A stretch of 64,000 nt of DNA. Origin: JAWKHR01 sp041394725. Its GTDB lineage: Bacteria; Acidobacteriota; Vicinamibacteria; Vicinamibacterales; SCN-69-37. Both the position numbers and the translations under genes were made by a program. Under the pieces are notes generated by a model. That model ran no database searches. It saw nothing but the letters and a program-made list of their open reading frames with translations, and had not been told where the DNA came from. This document shows, in pieces, positions 43,506-51,340 of the stretch; position 1 is the stretch's first letter, and every line of letters starts with the position of its first letter. Location of the stretch: NCBI GenBank assembly GCA_041394725.1, contig JAWKHR010000023.1, forward strand, positions 1-64,000, in the 5' to 3' direction.

Positions 43506-44095
43506 TCGCGCACCTCACGGGCACGCTCCTCGACAAGCAGGTGCAGCGCCTGGTCGTCGACGTCCACGGCGTCGGCTACGAGGTGCTCGTGCCGCTGTCC
43601 ACCTTCTACGCGGTCGGCGACCCCGGCCGCGAGGTGGCGCTGCGCATCCATACCGTGGTCCGCGAGGACGCGATCCAGCTCTTCGGCTTCAGCTCGGCGC
43701 TCGAGCTGGCGCTCTTCGAACGGCTGATCGGCGTCACGCGCGTCGGGCCGAAGCTGGCGCTCGCGGTGCTGTCGGGCATCGAGCCGCCGGAACTCGTCCG
43801 CGCGATCCGCCAGGGCGACGTCGCCCGGCTGGCGCGCATCCCCGGCGTCGGCCGCAAGTCGGCCGAGCGCCTGGTCGTCGAGATGAAGGACCGGCTTCCG
43901 GCGCCCGCCGCCGACGCGGCCGAGGTGCCCGAACCCGAGCAGGCCGGCGTGCGCGACGACCTGCTCTCGGCGCTCGCGAACCTCGGGTACCAGCCCGCCG
44001 CCGCGGAGAAGGCCGTGGACCAGGAGCTGAAGGGCGCCGGCGACTCGGACTTCGAGCCCCTCCTGCGCGCCGTGCTGCGGCGGCTGGCGGGATAA
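43502..44095 (+). CDS. ruvA: Holliday junction branch migration protein RuvA
   Basis: The 197-residue protein has the OB-fold N-domain (MIAHLTGTLLDKQVQRLVVD), the helix-hairpin-helix segments VTRVGPKLALAVLSG and IPGVGRKSAERLVVEMKD, and the C-terminal domain (LGYQPAAAEKAV) that contacts RuvB. It binds the junction as a tetramer. The GTG start overlaps the ruvC stop. Unlike the rest of the operon it is separated from ruvB by a repeat array. Confidence 0.96.
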   Translation: MIAHLTGTLLDKQVQRLVVDVHGVGYEVLVPLSTFYAVGDPGREVALRIHTVVREDAIQLFGFSSALELALFERLIGVTRVGPKLALAVLSGIEPPELVRAIRQGDVARLARIPGVGRKSAERLVVEMKDRLPAPAADAAEVPEPEQAGVRDDLLSALANLGYQPAAAEKAVDQELKGAGDSDFEPLLRAVLRRLAG

Positions 44096-44111
44096 TGTGG
44101 CGCGCCCGGAC

Positions 44112-44210
44112 CTCGAACGCCGAGTGCCGGGAGCCGAGCGCCGAGTGCCCAGTGCCCAGTGCCGAGTGCCCAGTGCGAATGCCCCATGTTGCCCAGCGCC
44201 GAGTGCCTGA
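44112..44210. repeat. GAGTGCCCAGTGC repeat array between ruvA and ruvB
   Basis: About 100 bp of AGTGCCC, AGTGCCG and GAGCGCCG words with a 7-bp main period fill the ruvA-ruvB gap up to the ruvB start codon. No other copy of this family was seen in the window. The array has no obvious palindrome longer than about 8 bp. Confidence 0.8.
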
Positions 44211-44213
44211 TCG

Positions 44214-45230
44214 ATGCCCGATGACCGCCTGGTGAACGCGTCGCGCGTCGACGACGACGCGCAGTACGAGACGGGGCTCCGGCCGCGCACGCTCGACGAC
44301 TACATCGGGCAGGAGCGGGTCCGTGAGAACCTGCACGTCTCGATCACCGCGGCGCGCCAGCGCGGTGAGGCGCTCGACCACGTGCTGCTGTTCGGCCCGC
44401 CCGGGCTCGGCAAGACGACGCTGGCGCACGTCATCGGGACCGAGCTCGGCGTGGCCGTGCGATCCACCTCCGGCCCGGTGCTCGAGAAGCCGGGGGACCT
44501 GGCGGCGATCCTCACGAACCTCAAGGCGCGCGAGGTGCTCTTCATCGACGAGGTGCACCGCATGAGCCCGACGATCGAGGAGATCCTCTACCCGGCCATG
44601 GAGGACTTCGAGCTCGACATCGTCATCGGGCAGGGGCCGGGCGCGCGGTCGGTGAAGGTGCCGTTGCAGCCGTTCACGCTCATCGGCGCGACGACGCGCG
44701 CGGGCCTGCTCACGGCGCCGCTGCGGGCAAGGTTCGGCATCCAGCACCGGCTCGGGTTCTACGAGGAGGCGGACCTGACCGAGATCGTCACGCGATCGGC
44801 GCGGATCCTCGACGTCGCCATCACGCGCGAGGCGGCGGTGGAGATCGCGCGCCGGTCGCGCGGCACGCCGCGCATCGCGAACCGGCTGCTGCGGCGCGTG
44901 CGCGACTACGCGCAGGTGCGGGCCGACGGCCGCATCACGCCGGCGGTCGCCGACGCCGCGCTCGAGCTGATGCAGGTCGACGCGCGCGGCTTCGACGAGG
45001 CGGACCGCCGCCTGCTGCGCACCATCATCGACAAGTTCGGCGGCGGCCCGGTGGGCCTCAACAGCCTGGCGGCCGCCATCGGCGAGGAACGGGACGCGAT
45101 CGAGGACATCTACGAGCCCTACCTCATCCAGATCGGCTTCCTCGATCGCACCCCGCGCGGCCGCGTGGCGACCGCGCGCGCCTACGACTACTTCGGGCTG
45201 ATCGCCCCGGGAAAGGACACGCTGTGGTGA
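44214..45230 (+). CDS. ruvB: Holliday junction branch migration helicase RuvB
   Basis: The 338-residue AAA+ motor has Walker A GPPGLGKTTLAHV (about 60-72), Walker B LFIDEVHRM, the GATTRAG sensor loop and the winged-helix end (PYLIQIGFLDRTPRGRVAT). With RuvA it drives branch migration for RuvC cutting. The N-terminus LRPRTLDDYIGQERV is standard. The ATG at 44214 follows the repeat array directly. The stop overlaps the fabH start. Confidence 0.97.
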   Translation: MPDDRLVNASRVDDDAQYETGLRPRTLDDYIGQERVRENLHVSITAARQRGEALDHVLLFGPPGLGKTTLAHVIGTELGVAVRSTSGPVLEKPGDLAAILTNLKAREVLFIDEVHRMSPTIEEILYPAMEDFELDIVIGQGPGARSVKVPLQPFTLIGATTRAGLLTAPLRARFGIQHRLGFYEEADLTEIVTRSARILDVAITREAAVEIARRSRGTPRIANRLLRRVRDYAQVRADGRITPAVADAALELMQVDARGFDEADRRLLRTIIDKFGGGPVGLNSLAAAIGEERDAIEDIYEPYLIQIGFLDRTPRGRVATARAYDYFGLIAPGKDTLW

Positions 45231-46224
45231 AGACGACCCGGCCCGTGCGGATTGCCGGGCTTGCGACCTACGTGCCGCCGAAGGTGCTGACCAACGCGGA
45301 CCTCGAGAAGATGGTGGAGACCTCCGACGAGTGGATCCTCCAGCGCACCGGCATCCGCGAGCGGCACATCGCCGAGCCGGGCGTGGGCACCTCGGACCTG
45401 GCCGCCCCCGCCGCGCGCGCCGCCATCGAGGAGGCCGGCCTCACCCCCGCCGACATCGGCTTCATCGTCGTCGGCACGACGACGCCGGACACGATCTTCC
45501 CGAGCACGGCGTGCACGCTGCAGGCGAAGATCGGCGCGTCGAACGCGTGGGGCTTCGATCTGGGCGCGGCGTGCTCGGGCTTCACCTACTCGCTGAGCGT
45601 CGCCTTCGAGATGGTCGCGACCGGCGCCGTCGAGCACGCGCTCGTGGTCGGCGCCGACGTCATGTCGAGCATCATCGACTACACCGACCGCGCCACGTGC
45701 GTCATCTTCGGCGACGGGGCCGGGGCGGTCGTGCTCTCGCCGGCGGCCGAGGGGAGCCGGCGATCATCGACTTCGTGCACATCACCGACGGCACGGGCGG
45801 CCCCGCGCTGTGCATGCCCGCCGGCGGCAGCCGCCGCCCGGCATCGCACGAGACGGTGGACCAGCGCCTGCACTACGTCAAGCAGGACGGGCAGGCCGTC
45901 TTCAAGTTCGCGGTGCGGATGACCGAGGAAATCGCGCGCCGGATCCTCGAGCGCAACCGGCTCACGGCCGGCGACCTCGACCTGTTCGTCTCGCACCAGG
46001 CCAACCGCCGCATCATCGAGGCCGGCGCCACGCGCCTCGGCCTGCCGGCCGACAAGTACATCATCAACCTCGACCGCTACGGCAACACCACCGCCGCGAC
46101 GATCCCGCTCGCGCTGGCCGACGCGCGCGCCGAGGGCCGCCTGAAGAAGGGCGACCTGGTGCTGCTCGCCTCGGTCGGCGCCGGCTTCACCGTCGGGTCG
46201 GTGCTGCTGCGGTGGGGCGTGTAG
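45224..46224 (+). pseudogene. fabH: 3-oxoacyl-ACP synthase III (FabH), single frameshift
   Basis: The sequence encodes FabH, which starts fatty-acid chains from acetyl-CoA and malonyl-ACP. The catalytic Cys (GAACSGFTYS), His (SHQANRRI) and Asn (YGNTTAATIP) are all present, but in two frames. The first frame (from GTG 45224) holds to about 45,757, and the second carries IIDFVHITDG onward to the stop at 46224. Restoring one base near the GGGGAGCCGGCG tract at 45752-45765 would give a normal-length protein. Since fabH is usually needed and everything else is conserved, a sequencing error is as likely as real inactivation. Confidence 0.85.
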
Positions 46225-46254
46225 CCGGGTCCTGAGCGGCCCAGACGCGGCGGA

Positions 46255-48359
46255 TTACGCTCTTCCCACGAAGACCGCGGCCGATCGCCCGGGCAGGCGC
46301 CACGACGCGCCGGGTGCGACATGGTGCGCCGGGCCGTCGGGATCGGCGGTGTCGATGGCGCGTTCCCAGCGCGCCGGGTCGCCCGTCGCCGGCAGGTGGA
46401 AGTCCACGGGGGCGGGCGCGGCGTTGAGCAGGATGAGCAGCGTGTCGCCCGTGATCGGCGCGCCGGTCGGGCCCGCCTCGAGGATCGCCTGGCCGTCGAG
46501 CAGCACGCCGATCGCGCGGCGCGTGCCGTCGGCCCAGTCGGCCTCGTCGAACTCGCCGCCCTCGGGCCGGAGCCAGCGGACGTCGGCCCAGTCGCCGCGC
46601 CGGCCGAGCAGGAACCGCCGGCGCCGGAGCACGGGCTGGCGCGCGCGCAGGGCGAGCAGCCGCGCGACGAAGTCGCGGAACCGGCGCGCCTCGTCGTCCT
46701 GCGCCCACGGCGTCCAGCTGAGCGGCGAATCCTGGCAGTAAGCGTTGTTGTTGCCGCGCTGCGTGCGGCCCACCTCGTCGCCGCCCGAGAGCATCGGCAC
46801 GCCCTGCGAGATGGCCAGCGTGAGCATGAAGTTGCGGCGCTGGCGGCGGCGCAGGTCGGCGATCGCCGGGTCGTCGGTCGGGCCCTCGACGCCGCCGTTC
46901 CAGCTCAGGTTGTTCGGGTCGCCGTCGCGGTTGTCCTCGAGGTTCGCCTCGTTGTGCTTCTCGTTGTAGGCGACCAGGTCGGCCAGCGTGAAGCCGTCGT
47001 GCGAGGTCACGAAGTTGATGCTCGCGTGCGGCAGACGGCCGGACGCGTTGTAGAGATCGCTGCTGCCGGCCACGCGCGTGGCGAACTCGGGCAGCAGGCC
47101 CGCGTCGCCGCGCCAGAAGCGGCGGACCGCATCGCGGTAGCGGCCGTTCCACTCCGTCCATCCGGGCGGGAAGTTGCCCACCTGGTAGCCGCCCTCGCCG
47201 ACGTCCCAGGGCTCGGCGATGAGCTTCACCTGCGAGATCACGGGGTCCTGGCCGATCACGTCGAAGAACGACGACAGGCGGTCCACCTCGTGCAGCTCGC
47301 GCGCGAGCGCCGAGGCGAGGTCGAACCGGAAGCCGTCCACGTGCATCTCGAGGACCCAGTAGCGCAGGCTGTCCATCAGCATCTGCAGCACGTGCGGCGT
47401 CTGCATGTTGAGCGTGTTGCCGCAGCCGGTGAAGTCCTGGTAGCGCGACGGGCGGCCCGGCATCAGCCGGTAGTAGCTCGCGTTGTCGATGCCGCGCCAC
47501 GAGAGCGTCGGCCCCGTCTGGTCGCCTTCCGCGGTGTGGTTGTAGACGACGTCGAGGATGACCTCGATGCCGGCCGCGTGCAGGGCGCGGACCATCGACT
47601 TGAACTCCTGCACCGCGTCGAGCGGCGACCCGCCGGCCATCAGCCGCAGGTCGGGCGCGAAGTAGGACAGCGTGTTGTAGCCCCAGTAGTTGGTGAGGCC
47701 CCGCTGCACGAGCGCCCACTCGTCCGCGTGATGGTGGATGGGCATGAGCTCGACTGCGGTCACGCCGAGCGCCGTGAGGTGCCGGATGGCCGGGGCGGAC
47801 GCGAGGCCGCGGTAGGTGCCGCGGAGGGCGGGGTCGATCTCGGGTGCAGCCGGGTGAAGCCCTTGACGTGCAGCTCGTAGATGACCGTGTCGCACCAGGG
47901 CGTCCGTGGCGGGCGGTCGTCGCCCCAGTCGAACGCGGGATCGACCACCGCCGCGAGGGGCGCGAAGGCCGCGCTGTCGGACGGATCGGGCAGGCCGTCG
48001 CCGTCGGTGCCCGGCGCGTGACCGAACAGCGCGTCGTGCCACGGATCGCCGGCCGATGAGCTTGGCGTAGCGGGTCGAGGACGACTTTCGCCGAGTTGAA
48101 CCGGTGGCCGGCGCCCGGCGCCACGGGCCCACGACGCGGTAGCCGTAGAGCTGGCCGGGACGCGCGTCGGGCAGGAAGGCGTGCCAGATGCGATCGGTGC
48201 GCTCGACGAGCGGAATGCGAGCTCGCTCCATCGTCGCGTCGGGCGTGTCGAAGGCAGAGCTGCACGCCGGTGGCGTACTCGGAGAACAGGGCGAAGTTGA
48301 CGCCCGATCCATCCCAGGTCGCGCCGAGCGGATAGGAGCGCGCCGGGCCACACGCGCAT
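46255..48359 (-). pseudogene. glgX: Glycogen debranching enzyme GlgX/TreX-like, N-terminal part frame disrupted
   Basis: The intact part (about 46,255-47,840) holds the GH13 catalytic core: EVILDVVYNHTAEGD, DGFRFDLASAL with the nucleophile Asp, LIAEPWDVG with the acid Glu, and FVTSHDGFTLADLV. The N-terminal region, beginning MRVWPG at 48359 and passing through ATWDGSGVNFALF, ERTDRIWHAFLPD, GDPWHDALF and DPAFDWGDDRPPRTPW, can be read only by changing frame about six times. These shifts lie near 48340, 48250, 48110, 48070, 48052 and 47842. The enzyme removes alpha-1,6 branches from glycogen. Whether it is a decayed gene or local read error cannot be decided here. Its 5' end lies 10 bp from a palindromic element. 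Confidence 0.85.
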
Positions 48360-48369
48360 GGGTCATTAT

Positions 48370-48487
48370 GGGGTCAGGTCTTGGATCGCAGCCTCGGACG
48401 GGTGACGATGACGGTTTTGCAATCGACCCGGCGGCCCGACAAATTGAAATCCCATCGCCCCCGGGCTGCGATCCAAGACCTGACCCC
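48370..48487. mobile_element. 118-bp element with 24-bp terminal inverted repeats, copy 1
   Basis: Both ends read GGGGTCAGGTCTTGGATCGC inward (plus four further matching bases), giving perfect 24-bp terminal inverted repeats at 48370-48393 and 48464-48487. The 70-bp interior is not coding. It lies between the divergent glgX and DUF4112 genes, and its right end touches the DUF4112 ATG. A second element with the same ends but a different interior is at 62093-62206. The form fits a non-autonomous MITE or REP-like element; no transposase is in the window. Confidence 0.8.
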
Positions 48488-48934
48488 ATGCTCCCGTTCC
48501 TCCGCCACTGGGCCGAACTCCTCGACGACCGCTTCGTCATCCCCGGCACGAACATCCGGTTCGGCCTCGATCCGATCCTCTCGCTGATCCCAGGCATCGG
48601 TGACCTGGCCAGTCCCGCGTACACCGTGCTGCTCCTCGTGCAGGCGCTGCATCAGCGCGTGCCGAAGGCGGTGATGGTCCGGATGGTGATCAACGCGCTC
48701 CTCGACGCGCTCATCGGCGCGGTGCCGGTCGCGGGCAACATCGGCGACATCTTCTGGCGCGCCAACACCCGCAACCTCGCCCTGCTCGAGCGCCACGCGC
48801 GCCCGGGCGTCCCGCCGACGACGATCGACCTGCTGTTTCTCTGGGGCGTGGTGCTGGTCTTCGGCGTGCTGATCGCGGTGCCGTTCTTCCTGGCGCTGTG
48901 GCTCTACCTGCTCGTGTGGACGTGGCTGCGGTGA
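48488..48934 (+). CDS. DUF4112 membrane protein
   Basis: The 148-residue protein matches the DUF4112 family: LDDRFVIPGTNIRFGLDPIL near the N-terminus, SLIPGIGDLASPAYTVLLL, INALLDALIGAVPVAGNIGD and a C-terminal hydrophobic pair of helices. The function is unknown. Its ATG follows the last base of the palindromic element, so the ribosome-binding region is element-derived. The TGA overlaps the queA start. Confidence 0.88.
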   Translation: MLPFLRHWAELLDDRFVIPGTNIRFGLDPILSLIPGIGDLASPAYTVLLLVQALHQRVPKAVMVRMVINALLDALIGAVPVAGNIGDIFWRANTRNLALLERHARPGVPPTTIDLLFLWGVVLVFGVLIAVPFFLALWLYLLVWTWLR

Positions 48935-50061
48935 GCGCGCCGCCGATGCGCGTTGACGCCTTCGACTTCGATCTTCCGGCTTCGCAGATTGCCCAGCAGC
49001 CCCGCCCGCGCGGCGACTCGCGCCTGCTGGTCGTGGACCGCGCGGCCGCGACCTGGCGCGACGCCTCGATCCGCGACCTCCCGTCGATCCTCACGCCCGG
49101 CGACCTGCTCGTCGTCAACGACACGAAGGTGTTCCCCGCGCGCCTGCTCGGCCGCCGCGATCCGTCGGGCGGTGCGGTGGAGTGCCTGCTCCTGGAACGC
49201 GAGGCCGAGCCCGGCGTCTGGCAGGCCCTCGTGCACCCCGGCCAGAAGCTCAAGCCCGGCACGAAGTTCATCGTCGAGGACCCCGCCCGCGCGCCGGGCC
49301 TCGCGATCCAAGGCGAGATCCTGGACCGCCTCTACTTCGGCCGCCGCCGCGTCCGCCTGTCAGCGGACGACCGGACTGCTCCTCGTGACCCCCGGACCCC
49401 GAACCCCCAGGACCCTGGGACCCTGGGACCTGGGGACCCTCTGGACCTGGCGGTGGACCGCCTCGGCCACGTCCCCCTGCCGCCCTACATCCACCGGGCC
49501 GACACCGCGGCCGATCGCGAGCGCTACCAGACGATCTATGCCCGTGCGCGCGGGTCGATCGCGGCGCCGACCGCCGGCCTTCACTTCGACGACGCGCTGC
49601 TCGCGTCGCTCGACGCGGCCGGCATCCGGCGCGCGGCGATTACGCTGCACGTGGGCTACGGCACGTTCAAGCCGGTGCGGGTGGACGAAGTCGAGGCGCA
49701 CACCGTCGACCCGGAGCGGTACGCCGTGCCGCCGGCCACGGCCGACGCAATCGCGCGGGCGAAGGCCGAGGGCCGGCGGGTGATCGCCGTCGGCACGACC
49801 ACGACCCGCGCGCTCGAACACGCGGCCGCGCGCACCGGCCGCGTCGAGGCGGGCGTGGGGCAGACCTCGCTCTTCATCCGTCCCGGCCACACGTTCCGCG
49901 CCATCGACGGCCTGCTGACCAACTTCCACCTGCCGCGGTCGTCCCTCCTCATGCTGGTCGCCGCCTTCGCCGGCCACGACCTCACGATGGCCGCCTACCG
50001 CGACGCGGTGGCGAGAGGGTTCCGGTTCTACAGCTACGGGGATGCGATGGTGATCCTGTAG
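48931..50061 (+). CDS. queA: S-adenosylmethionine:tRNA ribosyltransferase-isomerase
   Basis: The 376-residue enzyme makes epoxyqueuosine in tRNA. It has the family segments FDLPASQIAQQPRPRGDSRL, VNDTKVFPARL, GHVPLPPYIHR, AAPTAGLHF, HVGYGTFKPV and TNFHLPRSSLLMLV. Residues about 152-173 (rich in PRTPNPQDPGTLGPGDP) are extra relative to typical QueA and are encoded by an in-frame GGACCCT repeat in a loop before GHVPLPPYI. The GTG at 48931 overlaps the DUF4112 stop; ATG 48946 is an alternative. Confidence 0.93.
   Translation: MSAPPMRVDAFDFDLPASQIAQQPRPRGDSRLLVVDRAAATWRDASIRDLPSILTPGDLLVVNDTKVFPARLLGRRDPSGGAVECLLLEREAEPGVWQALVHPGQKLKPGTKFIVEDPARAPGLAIQGEILDRLYFGRRRVRLSADDRTAPRDPRTPNPQDPGTLGPGDPLDLAVDRLGHVPLPPYIHRADTAADRERYQTIYARARGSIAAPTAGLHFDDALLASLDAAGIRRAAITLHVGYGTFKPVRVDEVEAHTVDPERYAVPPATADAIARAKAEGRRVIAVGTTTTRALEHAAARTGRVEAGVGQTSLFIRPGHTFRAIDGLLTNFHLPRSSLLMLVAAFAGHDLTMAAYRDAVARGFRFYSYGDAMVIL
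49386..49449. repeat. GGACCCT repeat, copy B, in frame within queA
   Basis: A 64-bp block of GACCCC, GGACCCTGGGACCCTGGG and GGACCTGG words lies in frame inside queA. It adds about 21 residues without breaking the frame or adding a stop. Confidence 0.85.
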
Positions 50062-50106
50062 GACGTACCGGACCTCGAGGACCAGGACCATCAGGGGCGG
50101 GGAGAG

Positions 50107-50185
50107 TCCTGAGGGTCCCAGGGTCCCAGGGGCCGGCGTCCTGGACCCTCAGGACCCTGGGCCCCTCGAGACCCTCGAGACCCTT
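50107..50185. repeat. GGACCCT repeat, copy C, intergenic hairpin
   Basis: The block has GGGTCCCAGGGTCCCAGG on the left and GGACCCTCAGGACCCTGGG on the right, so the arms can pair. It fills most of the 139-bp gap between queA and the deoxyhypusine-synthase-like gene. TGATAAGCT at its right edge could be a -10-like sequence for that gene. Confidence 0.8.
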
Positions 50186-50200
50186 GATAAGCTCTCCCCC

Positions 50201-51136
50201 GTGAAGTTCCCCTACGGCGACTTCGACCTGTCCGGCGTGCGCACCTATCCCCTGGCGTCGCGACCGAGCAAGGTCGGGCACGAGGCCTTCGCGCGCGCGT
50301 GGGATCCGGCCGGTGGACTCGCCGGCTGGGTCGAGGCGTTGCCCGACATCCTCGCGGCGCGCGATTTCAAGGCGATCGTCGCGGCGATGCGCGAGGCGCG
50401 GCGCGCCGATCGCGGGATCGTCTGGGGCCTCGGCGCCCACGTGATCAAGACCGGGCTCGGCCCGGTCGTCATCGACCTCATGGAGCGCGGCGACGTCTCG
50501 GCGCTCGCCTTCAACGGCGCGGGGATCATCCACGACTTCGAAGTCGCGATCGCCGGACGGACGTCCGAGGACGTCGACGCCGTCCTCGGCCCCGGCACCT
50601 TCGGCATGGCGGAGGAGACCGGGCGCGACCTGAACGACGCGATCCGCGACGGCGTCGGCCGCGGCCTCGGACTCGGCCGGTCGGTCGCCGAGCATCTGGC
50701 GGATCGCCGGCCGCCGTTCGCCCACCTCTCGATCCTCTGCGCGGCGGCGCGGCTCGACATCCCCGTCACCGTGCACGTCGCGGTCGGCACCGACGTGATC
50801 CACATGCACGAGGCCGCGTCGGGCGAGGCGATCGGCGCGGGCAGCCTCCGCGACTTCCGCTGCTTCGTGTCGTTCGTCGCCGGCCTCGAGCGTGGCGTGT
50901 ACCTGAACTGGGGATCGGCCGTGCTCCTGCCCGAGGTCTTCCTCAAGGCCGTCTCCCTCGTCCGCAACCGCGGCCTGTCGCTCGACGGCCTGACGACGGT
51001 CAACGTGGACTTCCTGCGCCAGTACCGGCCCGAGACGAACGTCGTCCGGCGTCCCGTGGCCGGCACGGGGACCGGCTACTCGCTGACCGGCCACCACGAG
51101 CTGCTCCTGCCCCTGCTCGCCGCCGCCCTCCGGTAG
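50201..51136 (+). CDS. Deoxyhypusine-synthase-like protein
   Basis: The 311-residue protein has the overall order of the deoxyhypusine synthase family: WGLGAHVIKTGLGPVVIDLM, FNGAGIIHDFEVAIAGRTSE and PGTFGMAEETGRDLN. Near the C-terminus it has VYLNWGSAVLLPEVFLKAVS. In true deoxyhypusine synthases the catalytic Lys lies in an SWGKI-type motif in this part; here the aligned stretch is NWGSA, without Lys. Bacteria lack eIF5A, so a different role, such as polyamine or other NAD-dependent chemistry, is likely. The GTG start at 50201 follows copy C of the GGACCCT repeat. Confidence 0.75.
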   Translation: MKFPYGDFDLSGVRTYPLASRPSKVGHEAFARAWDPAGGLAGWVEALPDILAARDFKAIVAAMREARRADRGIVWGLGAHVIKTGLGPVVIDLMERGDVSALAFNGAGIIHDFEVAIAGRTSEDVDAVLGPGTFGMAEETGRDLNDAIRDGVGRGLGLGRSVAEHLADRRPPFAHLSILCAAARLDIPVTVHVAVGTDVIHMHEAASGEAIGAGSLRDFRCFVSFVAGLERGVYLNWGSAVLLPEVFLKAVSLVRNRGLSLDGLTTVNVDFLRQYRPETNVVRRPVAGTGTGYSLTGHHELLLPLLAAALR

Positions 51137-51185
51137 CGCCGCCGCGGCCGCTCGCCGCCGCCCTCCGGTAGCGCCGCCGCGGCCG
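51116..51185. repeat. Exact 35-bp tandem duplication across a stop codon
   Basis: The 35 bp at 51116-51150 are repeated without change at 51151-51185. The first copy includes the last codons and TAG stop of the deoxyhypusine-synthase-like gene; the second is noncoding and lies just upstream of the tRNA promoter. It looks like a recent slippage or replication duplication. Confidence 0.9.
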
Positions 51186-51197
51186 GCGCTTTTGTCG

Positions 51198-51203
51198 TAT
51201 GAT
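51198..51203 (+). promoter_or_regulatory. Candidate -10 element of the tRNA gene
   Basis: TATGAT lies 10 bp upstream of the mature tRNA start. The region around it is markedly less GC-rich than the flanks. No clear -35 hexamer was found. Confidence 0.45.
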
Positions 51204-51213
51204 TTGGTGTTAC

Positions 51214-51290
51214 GCCGGTGTAGCTCAGCTGGTTAGAGCATGCGGCTCATATCCGCAGTGTCCGGGGTTCAAGTCCCTGCACCGGCACCA
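51214..51290 (+). tRNA. tRNA with CAU anticodon (probably elongator tRNA-Met)
   Basis: The 77-nt sequence folds as a full cloverleaf. The acceptor stem GCCGGTG pairs with CACCGGC, the D arm is GCTC...GAGC, the anticodon stem TGCGG pairs with CCGCA, the T arm is CGGGG-TTCAAGT-CCCTG, and the CCA end is encoded. The loop CTCATAT places CAT at 51248-51250. A paired first base excludes initiator tRNA. Between elongator Met and Ile2 (lysidine-modified), U at position 38 and G4-C69/G5-C68 are unlike the known Ile2 identity set, so Met is preferred. The lysidine synthase gene tilS follows 50 bp later. Confidence 0.93.
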
Positions 51291-51340
51291 ATTCTGATCG
51301 GGGCAGCCAGGCGCGGCTGGTTGCCCCGGTCGCACCGCTT

